64,000 nt of DNA from PLanc-01 sp034678485 (GTDB taxonomy: Bacteria > Planctomycetota > Phycisphaerae > Sedimentisphaerales > Anaerobacaceae), in the NCBI GenBank assembly GCA_034678485.1, contig JAXDBU010000043.1, positions 25,019 to 89,018 of the forward strand, read 5' to 3'. Positions 32,501-40,737 of this stretch are shown piece by piece (within the stretch, counting starts at the first letter, position 1; every line of letters starts with the position of its first letter). Below the pieces are notes generated by a model. The model saw nothing but the letters and a program-made list of their open reading frames with translations, searched no databases and was not told where the DNA came from. Made by a program: the position numbers and the translations under genes.

Positions 32501-33774
32501 ATGAGAACGCCAATGATGTCCTTCAGCCGGTGGGCAGTCTCAAACCCAACGACTTTGGCCTCTTCGACGTGCATGGCGGCGTATGGGAGTATTGTTACGA
32601 GAGTGCTGAGGCCCGCCAACGCCGTCGAGTGTCGGGAGACACGATTTGCCTTGATGCGGAAGACACTTGTGCTCTGAACAACTATGTGGCACGTGTCTCC
32701 CGCGGCGGATCATTCTACGATCGTCCTGTGAATGCCCGTTCCTTCGTCCACAAGCATGGCGCGCCGTACTTGGGCAGTGATGGGATTCGTCTGGTGCGTA
32801 CCCTTCCTATCGGCGGATTCCAATCCCTGGAAGGCCGCAGACTCCAGGCATGGGGACCGAATCCGGCCAACGGAACTACGGTCGGCGTACGCACGGCAAC
32901 CAAGTTGAGTTGGTCATCCGTGGCCCTGGGTGCGAAGACCCACGAAGTCCATTTCGGCACCGATCCGCAAGCTCTCAAGTCCCTGGGCCGCTTCCCCGCG
33001 GACAAGGACGTTAAGCTGGAAGCGCCCGAACTGGAACCGGGAAGAACATACTGTTGGCGTGTGGATACAGACACGTCGGCCGGTTCCACGGTGACTGGCA
33101 ACCTCTGGAGTTTCTCCACGGGCAAGTTAGTGGCGTGGTGGCAGTTTGACGACCCGAACAGCGGCACCGCCGGCGATTCGACTGGAAAGGGATTCGAAGG
33201 CAAGTTCATGGGAGACGCTCGCGTCGTCTTCGACCAATCACGGGGCCACGTGTTGAGTCTCGATGGCGATGGGGACTATGTTGATGCTGGCAGCGGTGCC
33301 GCCTCGAACCTGGCAGATTCCATGACCGTGGCAGCCTGGATCAAGGTGAACGCCTTTGACAGGCGATGCCAGGCCATCGTGACCAAGGGCGATAGCGAAG
33401 GCTGGAGACTGCAGCGAGACAACATGCGACGAACCATTGAGTTCGCATGCGCCGGCGTCAATGTGGTTGGGGCCAGCTTCAACGAGATTCACGGAAAGAA
33501 GCCCGTGGACGACGGCAACTGGCACCACCTCGTCGGTCGTTACGACGGCAGCACGATGTTCTTGCATGTGGATGGTCAACTGGACGCGTTTGCGGCGGCG
33601 TCAGGGCACTTGCGTACCAACAGCCTCCCTGTCTTGATCGGCCAAAATGGTCAGCATCTCTCGCGGGAATGGCATGGTCTCATCGATGATGTTCGCATCT
33701 ATGACTACGCATTGACCGATGCGGAGATAGGACGCCTGTACGCTGACGGCGAGCATGGGGCGGCGGAGCCGTAG
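29530..33774 (+). CDS. Giant Ser/Thr kinase with FGE-like and LamG extracytoplasmic domains
   Basis: 1414 residues. Residues 81-380 are a Hanks-type kinase: glycine loop KVGEGGMATVYMAE, Lys112 in VALKVIK, catalytic HRDIKPSN (203-210), DFG at 226-228 and GTPEYMSPEQ (251-260). One transmembrane helix follows at about 410-428. Outside lie a helical HEAT-like stretch (~440-815), a formylglycine-generating-enzyme/C-lectin-like domain (~825-1095; TKEVTQQQFGRFL, GYRLPSEAEWEYACRAG, GGVWEYC, RVSRGGSFYD), a fibronectin-like module (~1105-1195; YCWRVDTD) and a LamG lectin-like domain (~1200-1414; LVAWWQFDD, LSLDGDGDYVDAG). It looks like a transmembrane sensor kinase, probably sensing a glycan or protein. 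RBS GGGGAGAAAG. Confidence 0.92.
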   Translation: MGRGKNAEGVFNKAVDLSDAAERAAFLDEACAGDEKLRAEVDALLRWHQEAGNFLEVPAVDPNVTLETSAVAEGAGTVIGRYKLLEKVGEGGMATVYMAEQAQPIRRRVALKVIKLGMDTKQVIARFEAERQALAMMDHPNIAKVLDAGTTDTGRPYFVMELVRGLPITEFCDKNNLTTKERLELFTSVCQAVQHAHQRGIIHRDIKPSNILVTLHDGEPVPKVIDFGIAKAVNQQLTEKTVFTRYSQMIGTPEYMSPEQAEMSGLDIDTRTDVFSLGVLLYELLTGMTPFDSEYLLSKGYSEMQRIIREEEPLRPSTKVSMLGETLTDVAKYRRTSPELLCKLIRTDLDWIVMKTLEKDRNRRYETAHALAEDIRRHLNDEPISAGSLGRLYHVRKFMRRNRSQLMAGAWMLILIMVLTVGALVFRVRAVRRFNAAYAGGLTQRLLDAQTTQVPRIIEEMAPYKKWTEPLLREAERRAEEANDSRQRLHCAMALLPSNPSQGQYLFGRLFEAEPEQLRVLADTLQGRPEASVDELWRVAEGQMESPDRRLRAACVLARHDPQNTRWSSIAQPVVEMLVEQNILLVKQWKDMLRPQHAQLVGPLVTVFRDRSATREIQRSIATEILADFAADQLDVLCSLLVDADPRQFRILFPLVQQDAERASGFLARELHGAAAVDSTEDARELLASRQANAAVALLRLGMPEQIWSLLRCAPDPRLRTCLIHRLQAFEVDPITVAHRLPEEADPGVRAGLILALSEYPFEDIASVHRAPLVERLLSAYRDDAESRIHSAAEYTLRTWGYSQLLRQIDELLVSEDIQRNQRWYINGQGQTLAVVAGPVEFMMGPGPSVPDRASWPSPIAVRIDRSFAMATKEVTQQQFGRFLKDYPEMRLAPTNAAGAGPDAPVRCTWYQAASYCRWLSEQEGIPEDQMCFPLVPQIGEGMQPYANYLDRTGYRLPSEAEWEYACRAGTTTRYCCGHSIETLSHYGWYHENANDVLQPVGSLKPNDFGLFDVHGGVWEYCYESAEARQRRRVSGDTICLDAEDTCALNNYVARVSRGGSFYDRPVNARSFVHKHGAPYLGSDGIRLVRTLPIGGFQSLEGRRLQAWGPNPANGTTVGVRTATKLSWSSVALGAKTHEVHFGTDPQALKSLGRFPADKDVKLEAPELEPGRTYCWRVDTDTSAGSTVTGNLWSFSTGKLVAWWQFDDPNSGTAGDSTGKGFEGKFMGDARVVFDQSRGHVLSLDGDGDYVDAGSGAASNLADSMTVAAWIKVNAFDRRCQAIVTKGDSEGWRLQRDNMRRTIEFACAGVNVVGASFNEIHGKKPVDDGNWHHLVGRYDGSTMFLHVDGQLDAFAAASGHLRTNSLPVLIGQNGQHLSREWHGLIDDVRIYDYALTDAEIGRLYADGEHGAAEP

Positions 33775-33827
33775 GATCACGTCCGTCCGGTCTGTTCGCC
33801 GGTCTTTTTCTTCACTTTCTGCACAAT

Positions 33828-33870
33828 TCTTGAGCCGAACACGATCCGGATGACGCAGGACCGTGTGAAG
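33828..33870 (+). promoter_or_regulatory. 43-nt recurrent element, copy 2
   Basis: Begins TCTTGAGCCGAAC and ends GACGCAGGACCGTGTGAAG; counterpart of 29193-29235. It lies 54 nt after the kinase stop and 155 nt before the next gene. Confidence 0.5.
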
Positions 33871-34024
33871 GCCAATTGCCGTTGCGACTTGCCGACGCCG
33901 GACACTTGGGGCCGGAAAGGAGGTGTCAGCGGGCGCGCATGGGACGAGCGACAGTAGGATGAGAGAATGGCTGTGGGACGAACAACATCAATTGCTGTCA
34001 ACGTGTATTGAGAAGGAGACAACC

Positions 34025-34846
34025 ATGAAGACGAAGATGCAGAAGTTGGGACGGATGTCAGCGGTGGGTCTGGTTCTGATGACGGTGAGTTCCTTGGGTC
34101 TCGGGGCGGAACAGAGTGTCCCCATGCACAATCTCTTCATCTTTGAAGAGTGCGTTGAACCTGCCCAAATGGAGACGTACATGAAGGGCCGAGCGGAGCA
34201 GGCGAGCCTTGCCGCCAAGCACGACTTCGAGTTTCCATTCTTGAAGTTCGTGGACAACTTCAAAGTCGTGACTTGCGGCGTCTTCGAGAAATTCGCGGCC
34301 ATCGACGAGTTTCCCGCGATTCTGGAGGAATACGTCAAGAAGACCGGGGGACGGGACAAGGAGCTGGACGATCTGTGCGCGAAATGCGTGAGATCCGCTT
34401 CTTCATCCATCGCTGTGTATCGGCCCGACCTCTCCTATCACGCAAAGAACCCGGCATTCACGCCGGACTACTCCAAGCCGTTCTTCACGGTCATGGTCAC
34501 CTACCACGTCAAACCCCACAAGTACGATCAGGCGGTCGAAGTGGCGAAGAAGATCAAGGACCTCTACGAGAAGCGTGGGGCTTTGGCCAGCTACCGGATC
34601 TACGAGAGGATGTGCGGTGAAAATGTGCCTGTGATCTTCGGCGTCATGTGTGCCCAAGACAAGGCTCAATTCGTCGAGATCGACAAGAAGGACCAGGAGA
34701 AGTTCGGGGCAGAGGCCGAGAGAGTGTTCAACGCGAACCTGAACATCATCAACGGAATCGAATCGTCCGAAGCCATGTACGTCCCCGAGATCAGCTACAT
34801 GCCGAAACAGGTATCGGGCGAAGGGCAGGAAGCGATGCCTTGGTAG
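34025..34846 (+). CDS. Secreted protein of unknown function (273 aa)
   Basis: ATG 34025 follows GAGAAGGAGACAA. A signal peptide is clear (MSAVGLVLMTVSSLGLGAEQ). The mature part seems to contain two similar halves, each beginning with a strand and a helix pattern: HNLFIFEECVEPAQMETYMK... and FTVMVTYHVKPHKYDQAVEV..., each with a Phe- and Lys-rich stretch, reminiscent of dimeric alpha/beta-barrel (ABM/NIPSNAP-like) folds. That fold reading is tentative. It follows the kinase and carries its own copy of the 43-nt element, suggesting regulation with the sigma/kinase genes. Confidence 0.65.
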   Translation: MKTKMQKLGRMSAVGLVLMTVSSLGLGAEQSVPMHNLFIFEECVEPAQMETYMKGRAEQASLAAKHDFEFPFLKFVDNFKVVTCGVFEKFAAIDEFPAILEEYVKKTGGRDKELDDLCAKCVRSASSSIAVYRPDLSYHAKNPAFTPDYSKPFFTVMVTYHVKPHKYDQAVEVAKKIKDLYEKRGALASYRIYERMCGENVPVIFGVMCAQDKAQFVEIDKKDQEKFGAEAERVFNANLNIINGIESSEAMYVPEISYMPKQVSGEGQEAMPW

Positions 34847-34916
34847 AGCGCAATGGCGCAAACGGCAGCTTCGGCTTGACGAGTCCCGTAACTGGATTGT
34901 GATTGCTGGAGACCTG

Positions 34917-34946
34917 TGGGGCCTGCGGGGTCATCTCGCGGGCCCC
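34917..34946. terminator. Weak GC-rich hairpin between convergent genes
   Basis: GGGGCC...GGCCCC can pair across 34917-34946 with internal mismatches, between the convergent 273-aa and LRR genes. No T-tract. Confidence 0.3.
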
Positions 34947-35079
34947 TTCGGTGCGCGCCGGGGAATTACAGGTCGCGAGTGGGGGTCCAATACCACGGCG
35001 AACCCAGGTTACGCCGTGAGCGACGTTGTCACATCCATTGGATGCCCTTCATGGCCGTCCTGAGTCTACGGCAACAGCG

Positions 35080-38000
35080 TCATTTGCTGATGGTGAACGT
35101 CTGTGGAGGACTGTATTCCGTTTCGGCGACGATTCTCTCTCGTCGTACCACCTCCACCCGGTACCTTACCTTGTACGTACCTGGCGGGAGCTTCTTGAAT
35201 GTGACCTCATTTCTTCTCGCAATGAGGCGTTCAATGTACTTCTTTCGAGCGCTCAGCTCCACTGCATAGCGAACTCTGAGGGTCCTTCCGCTCTGCGCCA
35301 TCTGAGCCTCGGTAAGCACTTCCGTGGGCTCAATGACCGACAACACGCCGGTTTCGATATCCACGTTGAGGTCAAATGCCTTGAACGACAACGTGGCGTC
35401 CCCATTCGGCGCAAGGGCCTCCACCTGGGGCACGTCATTGAGGACCTCCGATTCGATCTCTTTGGCAACGATCTGCTCAATTGCACTGTCGCTCGGGGGG
35501 GCCACGCTGGGGATCGGGGTGCCCCAGATATCCAGGACCACATTCCCTCGCCCGTTTGGGTCCCAGGTATCGCTGAAGAAGTCCGCCCAAGTAGTCTGCA
35601 CCGTGGGAGTCATCACCAGGTCATTGCCCGATCCGGTATTGGCAAAGGGCAGCACCGAGGGAGTGTCCGTGTACAAGCAGAGGACGTAGTGGCCGGGGCT
35701 CAAGGCAATGTCCCCGCTGAGTCGGTAGTAACCCCAGTTCTCCCCGCGATCGGGACACTCGGCGGGAACTGCTGTGTGCGACACGCCAAAGAGCACGTCG
35801 TCGATGCCGTAGTTGCTGGAAAAAGGATGCGTGAAGAAACTCTCTTCAGCGGTAGTATCCAGATCCGTGGTGTGAACGACCAGGTGCCAATTCCCCTCCC
35901 CTTGCGGAAAGCGAGCAAACGTGGCCAACTCCTCGAGTTTCATGGGGCTGCCTACGTCCAGTTCGAATCCTGTCACGTTGTACGACGCCCCCGTCGACCA
36001 AGACTGGGCCGTCAGTATACGGGGGGATGAAACAAGCTCGCCGCCGTTCAAAGCACAGAAATCGGGCATCGTCGCTGGGTTCTGGTCCAGATCGTCCGTC
36101 GAGTTGTTGAGCATGGTGCCGTCCAATTCGGTGTCGGTCATCACATACACCTTGCTCTCAATGCTCCCGTCGAGCCCCCGAGGATTGCCCACCGGCAGGA
36201 TACTGACATCGGACTCCTGTATAAGCAAGGCTTCCTGATGGAGTTCCGTACCGACCCAGCCGGAGGGCGTGCTGCCCCCGCCGACCACCAAAGCGATGGT
36301 GTAATCCCCGGCGGGCAACTGCAAGGGCGTCATACGGTAGTAGACATCATAGGAGTTGATGGTATAAGCGACCTTTCCCAACGGGATCGAACGGTCCAGA
36401 TGAACACCTGAAATGTCATAGTTGCTACTCAGCGATTGAGTGTCCCCGCTGCCGGACACGCGTCGGATCAGGACGTGCCCGGTGGTATTTGCCAGCAGTT
36501 GTTCGTTCTCGTCGCCGATCAGGGGACTGACTACTCCAAACTCGCCCTTGATGCCGGCCAGTATATGGCTTGAGGGCAGGTGCAGGGCAATGGTGGTCAC
36601 TGCGTAGTCCAGTGGGGCGTCCAGTGCGCCCACAACGTAGCTTGGGAACAGCGGCAAGTCAGCGGCCAACTCATCCAGGGTCGAGATTCCATTCTCGTCG
36701 GCATCCAATCCCTGACACCAGTGGTTGGCCGGTCCGCATGAATGGGGTGCGATCAGTTGACCTGGATCGCCGGACAGGGTCTCGTAGTAAAGACGCTGAC
36801 TGCCTGCATCGAGGCGGGCACCCGATTCCAGGACCAAGCTCTTGACATAAAGGGCTTCCCCGTTGTCGGCTGCTGACGTGACCTCATCGTCGACCAACAT
36901 CACGGAGGCCCCGGCTTGGATCGTAAGCGAGGCCAGGGTCAGATTCGAGGTCGATTGCTCCGGCACTGGATTCAGCATGTGAATACCGGGTCGGCACAAG
37001 ACCATTCCCAGATCACCACACGGTGGCTCGTCCGTGACTTCCAGTTCGCAGCCATCGCCAACCGTCAGATGGATTGCATTACCGGCAATCGTCCCGGCAA
37101 ACGCGTCCGGGTCGATGCCCAGGTGGAGACCTCCTTGAGTGTAGACGGTGTTGTCCGTGAACATGGCTTGATCATGCACCTCGATGCTGCCGAAATCGAT
37201 GCCATTGATCGTGGTCTCTGCGTGAATGCAGTTCTCGGAGAGCGCTGCCGTGTCCCAGGCCAATAGGATAGCCTGGGGGGCCAGATAGACCGTCTTATGC
37301 TCCAACCGTGCGCTGTCACACAGCATCAGGGAGCCATCGCACAGAATCTCGCTTCCGGGATTCGACGGGGCGTCGGCTGCGGTGACTACGCCGTTGCCAC
37401 GAATGACCAGTCCGGCGTCTGGCGGCACACGCAGCGTACCGGCGCCTGTCAACATCGCCTCGACAGTCACGTCGTCCATGGTAACGTCGCCGGCATCCGC
37501 CACATCAAAGGTCCCACTGCCGCCGAGCAGGGTCTGCTGCACGCGCACCTGGCCGTCCAGGTAGATCGTCCCGTTATCTACCCACAGCTTGTTCTGGGTG
37601 CTGCCGACAATCTTGCAGTTCTTCAGTACCACAGCGGCGCCCTCGCACAACACAGCCGAGTCTCCGCTCAGGGTCAAGCCGTCGATAACGGTGCTTTCGA
37701 CTTCGCCATGGTGGATGTGAAAGGCCCACCCTTGGCCACTACAGTCGATCGTGCAGGTTTCGGCGCCGCTGAGGCTTTGCAGCAGAAAGGCCTTGCCTTT
37801 CGGCTCGATGTTGCAGTTTCCCTCGCCGCCATAAGTGCCCGCCATAACAACGATGGTGTCAAATGGTTCGGGATGATCGATGGCCGCCTGGATGGTGAGG
37901 TAGGGGTGTTCCAAGCTGCCGTCTTCATCGGGACCGCCTCGACGCCCATTCCCATCGGCGGTGCTGACGCTGTTGTCGACGAAGATCACGGTACCCGAGA

Positions 38001-39531
38001 CGTCAGCCGGCTCATAGAACAGAGTGACATCCCTTTCCAGGTCAGGATTGTTCTTCACGATCAGGGGGATGTGTATGGCATACGCAGAAGCATCCAGGAT
38101 CCCCCCTGAGAGTCTCAGGTACGTCAGCCCTGATCTGTCCGCCAGCACGCCAATGCTGGTGCCGTCGCACACGTGTATGTCGATATACGTCAGCTTCTGG
38201 AGATTCTCCAGAAATGACAGATCACAAACCGCGGGTTGCCAGATACGCAGAATCTCCAGATCGGTCAGATTCCGCAAGGGGGCAACATCTGTGACGGCCC
38301 CACTTCCAAGCCAGAAATCCCTCAAGCCTGTGAGTCCTGTCAGTGGACGGATGTCGCTGATCTGATTGCCCTGTGTCTTCAGGACTCGGAGGTTGGCAAG
38401 CTGTGCCAAGGGCGATATGTCTACGACGCTGTTTGCTCCCATAATAAGCTCTTCCAGGAGGGTCAGCCCCGATAGAGCGCTGATATCGGATATCTGGTTG
38501 CCATACAGATTGAGATACCGAAGCTTGTTCAGGTTCGCCAATGTGGAGATATCCTCGATCTGATTGTATTGAAGAGTCAGAGACGTGAGGTTTGTCAGAT
38601 TCGACAACACGCTTATATCACGGATCGTCGAATTGCCCCAGAGATTCAGCTCTTCGAGGTTCGTGAGTCCTGCCAAGGGGGAGATGTCGCCGATCTGATT
38701 CTGGGCCAGACGCAGACTCGTCATATTCACCGCGTACTCAAGCCCTGTGAGGTCGCCTATGCCTTGGCTTCCGGCCGAGAGGCTGGTCAATTCCAGGATA
38801 TCCTTCACGGTAGGATCATGATCGATGCCGAGAGCCTTTTGGACAGCGGCCTTGAGGTTGGGATCGGCAAAGAACACGGGCAAGTCATTGGGTTCATCAC
38901 GCAGGCCCTCGTCCGTGAACTCCACCTGCACATTGTCCAACCCCCAACTCTCGTTGTCAATGTCTTCCAGCCCTGAAGCAGAGAACTGAAGACCCAGCGA
39001 CGACGACGAATGGCCGAATGTGAGCTGCAACCTGTACACGGCATCCGCAAAGGCATATCCGAGCGTGTTGGTCTCGCTGGCGCCTTCCTGCGGTTGGGCT
39101 GTGCCTTCCAGGTAGGCGTGGGGATACGACTGACAGGATCCAACGAAGGCCGGCCTGTGATGGTTGTTGAATGTGGTCTGGAGAAGGGTAGCACCCCTTG
39201 TCAAGACAAGACTCCACACATCCGGTCCCCAGTTGAGTTGTCTTCCCTGATGCACAGTGTAGTCACCATCCCATGAGCCGATGATGAACAGTTCAAACGA
39301 AAGGCTCACTTGGGTGTGCGACGGCAAGTCGCTGAGTTGTAGTGTCACTCTATCGTTGCCAAACTGGCCCAGAAACCTCCTTTGGCCGGTTGGCGTGATG
39401 TCGGTATCGGTGCTGGACCATTCCGGGCCGATCTCGCCCTCGAAATCAGTGGAGTAGACGACTGATTGCGCGTTCGCCACGTCGAGAATCGCCGCGCACG
39501 CGAGGATTGTCAATGCGCCACATTGTCTCAT
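35080..39531 (-). CDS. Giant secreted leucine-rich-repeat and beta-helix protein
   Basis: 1483 residues from ATG 39531 (RBS GGGAGCGG). Signal peptide: LTILACAAILDVANAQ. Residues ~25-205 look like a carbohydrate-binding jelly roll (TDFEGEIGPEW). About 220-505 are internalin-type LRRs (TNLEELNLWGN, ISPLAGL, LRYLNLYGNQISDIS, roughly 22-residue period). About 545-850 is a right-handed beta-helix (HPYLTIQAAID, IVVMAGTY, IDGLTLSGDS). The remainder holds beta-sandwich-like segments and a dockerin-like stretch LDADENGISTLDELA that may bind calcium. No sorting signal is obvious. It is convergent with the 273-aa gene and lies inside the island; likely a cell-surface or matrix protein. Confidence 0.88.
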   Translation of the reverse strand: MRQCGALTILACAAILDVANAQSVVYSTDFEGEIGPEWSSTDTDITPTGQRRFLGQFGNDRVTLQLSDLPSHTQVSLSFELFIIGSWDGDYTVHQGRQLNWGPDVWSLVLTRGATLLQTTFNNHHRPAFVGSCQSYPHAYLEGTAQPQEGASETNTLGYAFADAVYRLQLTFGHSSSSLGLQFSASGLEDIDNESWGLDNVQVEFTDEGLRDEPNDLPVFFADPNLKAAVQKALGIDHDPTVKDILELTSLSAGSQGIGDLTGLEYAVNMTSLRLAQNQIGDISPLAGLTNLEELNLWGNSTIRDISVLSNLTNLTSLTLQYNQIEDISTLANLNKLRYLNLYGNQISDISALSGLTLLEELIMGANSVVDISPLAQLANLRVLKTQGNQISDIRPLTGLTGLRDFWLGSGAVTDVAPLRNLTDLEILRIWQPAVCDLSFLENLQKLTYIDIHVCDGTSIGVLADRSGLTYLRLSGGILDASAYAIHIPLIVKNNPDLERDVTLFYEPADVSGTVIFVDNSVSTADGNGRRGGPDEDGSLEHPYLTIQAAIDHPEPFDTIVVMAGTYGGEGNCNIEPKGKAFLLQSLSGAETCTIDCSGQGWAFHIHHGEVESTVIDGLTLSGDSAVLCEGAAVVLKNCKIVGSTQNKLWVDNGTIYLDGQVRVQQTLLGGSGTFDVADAGDVTMDDVTVEAMLTGAGTLRVPPDAGLVIRGNGVVTAADAPSNPGSEILCDGSLMLCDSARLEHKTVYLAPQAILLAWDTAALSENCIHAETTINGIDFGSIEVHDQAMFTDNTVYTQGGLHLGIDPDAFAGTIAGNAIHLTVGDGCELEVTDEPPCGDLGMVLCRPGIHMLNPVPEQSTSNLTLASLTIQAGASVMLVDDEVTSAADNGEALYVKSLVLESGARLDAGSQRLYYETLSGDPGQLIAPHSCGPANHWCQGLDADENGISTLDELAADLPLFPSYVVGALDAPLDYAVTTIALHLPSSHILAGIKGEFGVVSPLIGDENEQLLANTTGHVLIRRVSGSGDTQSLSSNYDISGVHLDRSIPLGKVAYTINSYDVYYRMTPLQLPAGDYTIALVVGGGSTPSGWVGTELHQEALLIQESDVSILPVGNPRGLDGSIESKVYVMTDTELDGTMLNNSTDDLDQNPATMPDFCALNGGELVSSPRILTAQSWSTGASYNVTGFELDVGSPMKLEELATFARFPQGEGNWHLVVHTTDLDTTAEESFFTHPFSSNYGIDDVLFGVSHTAVPAECPDRGENWGYYRLSGDIALSPGHYVLCLYTDTPSVLPFANTGSGNDLVMTPTVQTTWADFFSDTWDPNGRGNVVLDIWGTPIPSVAPPSDSAIEQIVAKEIESEVLNDVPQVEALAPNGDATLSFKAFDLNVDIETGVLSVIEPTEVLTEAQMAQSGRTLRVRYAVELSARKKYIERLIARRNEVTFKKLPPGTYKVRYRVEVVRRERIVAETEYSPPQTFTISK

Positions 39532-39684
39532 AATTCCGCTCCCTTCTGTTTGCACAGGGCGACCCTCATGCCACACGTGCTTTCCACCGCTTCGTTGTGG
39601 GGCCTACCCGCGCTGTGCCAGCCCCATTGCGGGCGGGCTCTGCGCCCTTTTGACAGGTTCCCACGAAACGGGAGCTTTCCTCTT

Positions 39685-39789
39685 TCACATGAATTCACGC
39701 CACATCTTAGGTCTCTCCGTGACAGGCGAGACATCACTGACGATACCCAGCACGACCCATACAATCGTTAATATCACCCCAGTCCGCAT
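39685..39789 (-). CDS. Candidate 34-residue membrane peptide
   Basis: On the minus strand AAGGAG sits 6 nt before ATG 39789, opening a 34-codon frame that ends at TGA 39685. The N-terminal half is one hydrophobic helix (MRTGVILTIVWVVLGIVS), the rest is polar (ERPKMWREFM). It lies 153 nt upstream of the giant LRR gene on the same strand. The perfect ribosome binding site argues for translation; there is no homology support. Confidence 0.4.
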   Translation of the reverse strand: MRTGVILTIVWVVLGIVSDVSPVTERPKMWREFM

Positions 39790-40218
39790 GTCTCGCTCCT
39801 TATCCAGAAACCCACTGCTTCAAAATCGAGACTCTCCAAAGGTCTTCATAGAAACATGGCGTCATCTGGGCCAGGTTTGGATCAAGTTTTTCCGAAGAAC
39901 ACCGCAGAAATGGAAGGAAGAACAGGGCAGCTCCGTCCCGAGAGCCAATCCACTCAATGGGCGACTGGATAGCCATTGCATGGCTCCATGACCACCGGTT
40001 GCCTAAACGGTTCTGCGGGACGTACTCGCCCGTCTCGTTCGTTTTGGCAACATGCAATACATGGGACCGTCTACCCGCAGTGCATCACTCGGCTTGGTTC
40101 GGGGCTTCTTCGGCGGGCACGATGCCTGCGGTGCGTATGGTGGCCTTCTGGAGTTCCATCGACGTAGTCGGCCAAGCCTTGACGAGCATGGCCAGAGTGG
40201 GATACTGTTTGAGGATCA

Positions 40219-40240
40219 GCGCCGAGCAGGACGCCAAGTC
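40219..40240 (+). repeat. 22-nt direct repeat, right copy
   Basis: Matches 27845-27866 at 21 of 22 positions. Confidence 0.55.
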
Positions 40241-40304
40241 AACTTGCGGCTCATCTGTAAGTTGTTGTCTTGAAAAGGAGTTAGCATCGTCCTGACCTGA
40301 TTCC

Positions 40305-40344
40305 GTAAACCAGGGGTGGTGGGTTCGAATCCCACCGTTGGCTT
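40305..40344 (+). other. Putative attachment site, right copy (tRNA-Thr 3' fragment)
   Basis: Contains the anticodon-loop end, variable region, complete T-arm and 3' acceptor strand of tRNA-Thr but no 5' half. It matches 27724-27763 with one substitution. Confidence 0.7.
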
Positions 40345-40397
40345 ATCCTGCAACCGCGCAGAACCCCCATCCTATTCGACAAAGCGGAGAATTCGTG

Positions 40398-40426
40398 TTG
40401 ACACGTCGCGCGAGCGGACTTAGAAT
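40398..40426 (+). promoter_or_regulatory. sigma70-like promoter of the tRNA-Met/tRNA-Glu pair
   Basis: TTGACA (40398-40403), 17-nt spacer, TAGAAT (40421-40426), 20 nt before tRNA-Met. Confidence 0.75.
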
Positions 40427-40446
40427 AACTTGTCTTGGCATGTATC

Positions 40447-40520
40447 GGCGGTGTAGCTCAGCTGGTTAGAGCATGGGATTCATAAGCCCAGGGTCGTCGG
40501 TTCGAATCCGACCGCCGCTA
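40447..40520 (+). tRNA. tRNA with anticodon CAT (probably elongator tRNA-Met)
   Basis: Acceptor GGCGGTG/CGCCGCT (two G-T pairs), D-stem GCTC/GAGC, anticodon loop TTCATAA, T-stem GTCGG/CCGAC, discriminator A. The anticodon stem has an A-G mismatch next to the loop. It lacks the three G-C pairs of initiator tRNA. A lysidine-modified tRNA-Ile(CAT) cannot be fully excluded. Confidence 0.88.
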
Positions 40521-40615
40521 CTGACGCGTGCCTCGTGGGGTGTCGTGGTTTTTCCCACCGGCGGCAGGGGTTTTGCTACCGCAGGAGCGGCGCCAACCAT
40601 AAGGTACGATTTAGC

Positions 40616-40688
40616 GCCCCCATCGTCTAGTGGCCTAGGATATCAGGTTCTCATCCTGGAGACAGGGGTTCGACTCCCCTTGGGGGTA
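40616..40688 (+). tRNA. tRNA-Glu (CTC)
   Basis: Acceptor GCCCCCA/TGGGGGT, anticodon stem TCAGG/CCTGG with loop TTCTCAT giving anticodon CTC (codon GAG), T-arm AGGGG-TTCGACT-CCCCT, discriminator A. It lies 95 nt after tRNA-Met and is followed by a terminator. Confidence 0.93.
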
Positions 40689-40689
40689 T

Positions 40690-40737
40690 AGGGTGCGATA
40701 CTTTGTGTTCGCAAGGTATCGCACCCTCTCATTTTTT
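40690..40737 (+). terminator. Rho-independent terminator after tRNA-Glu
   Basis: The 12-bp stem AGGGTGCGATAC/GTATCGCACCCT is followed by CTCATTTTTT. Confidence 0.88.

Larger units (their letters stand above)
39790..40397. other. Right end of the island, no convincing gene
   Basis: About 600 nt with only short frames lacking ribosome binding sites. It contains the right 22-nt repeat and the right attachment-site copy, then the promoter of the tRNA pair. Confidence 0.5.
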
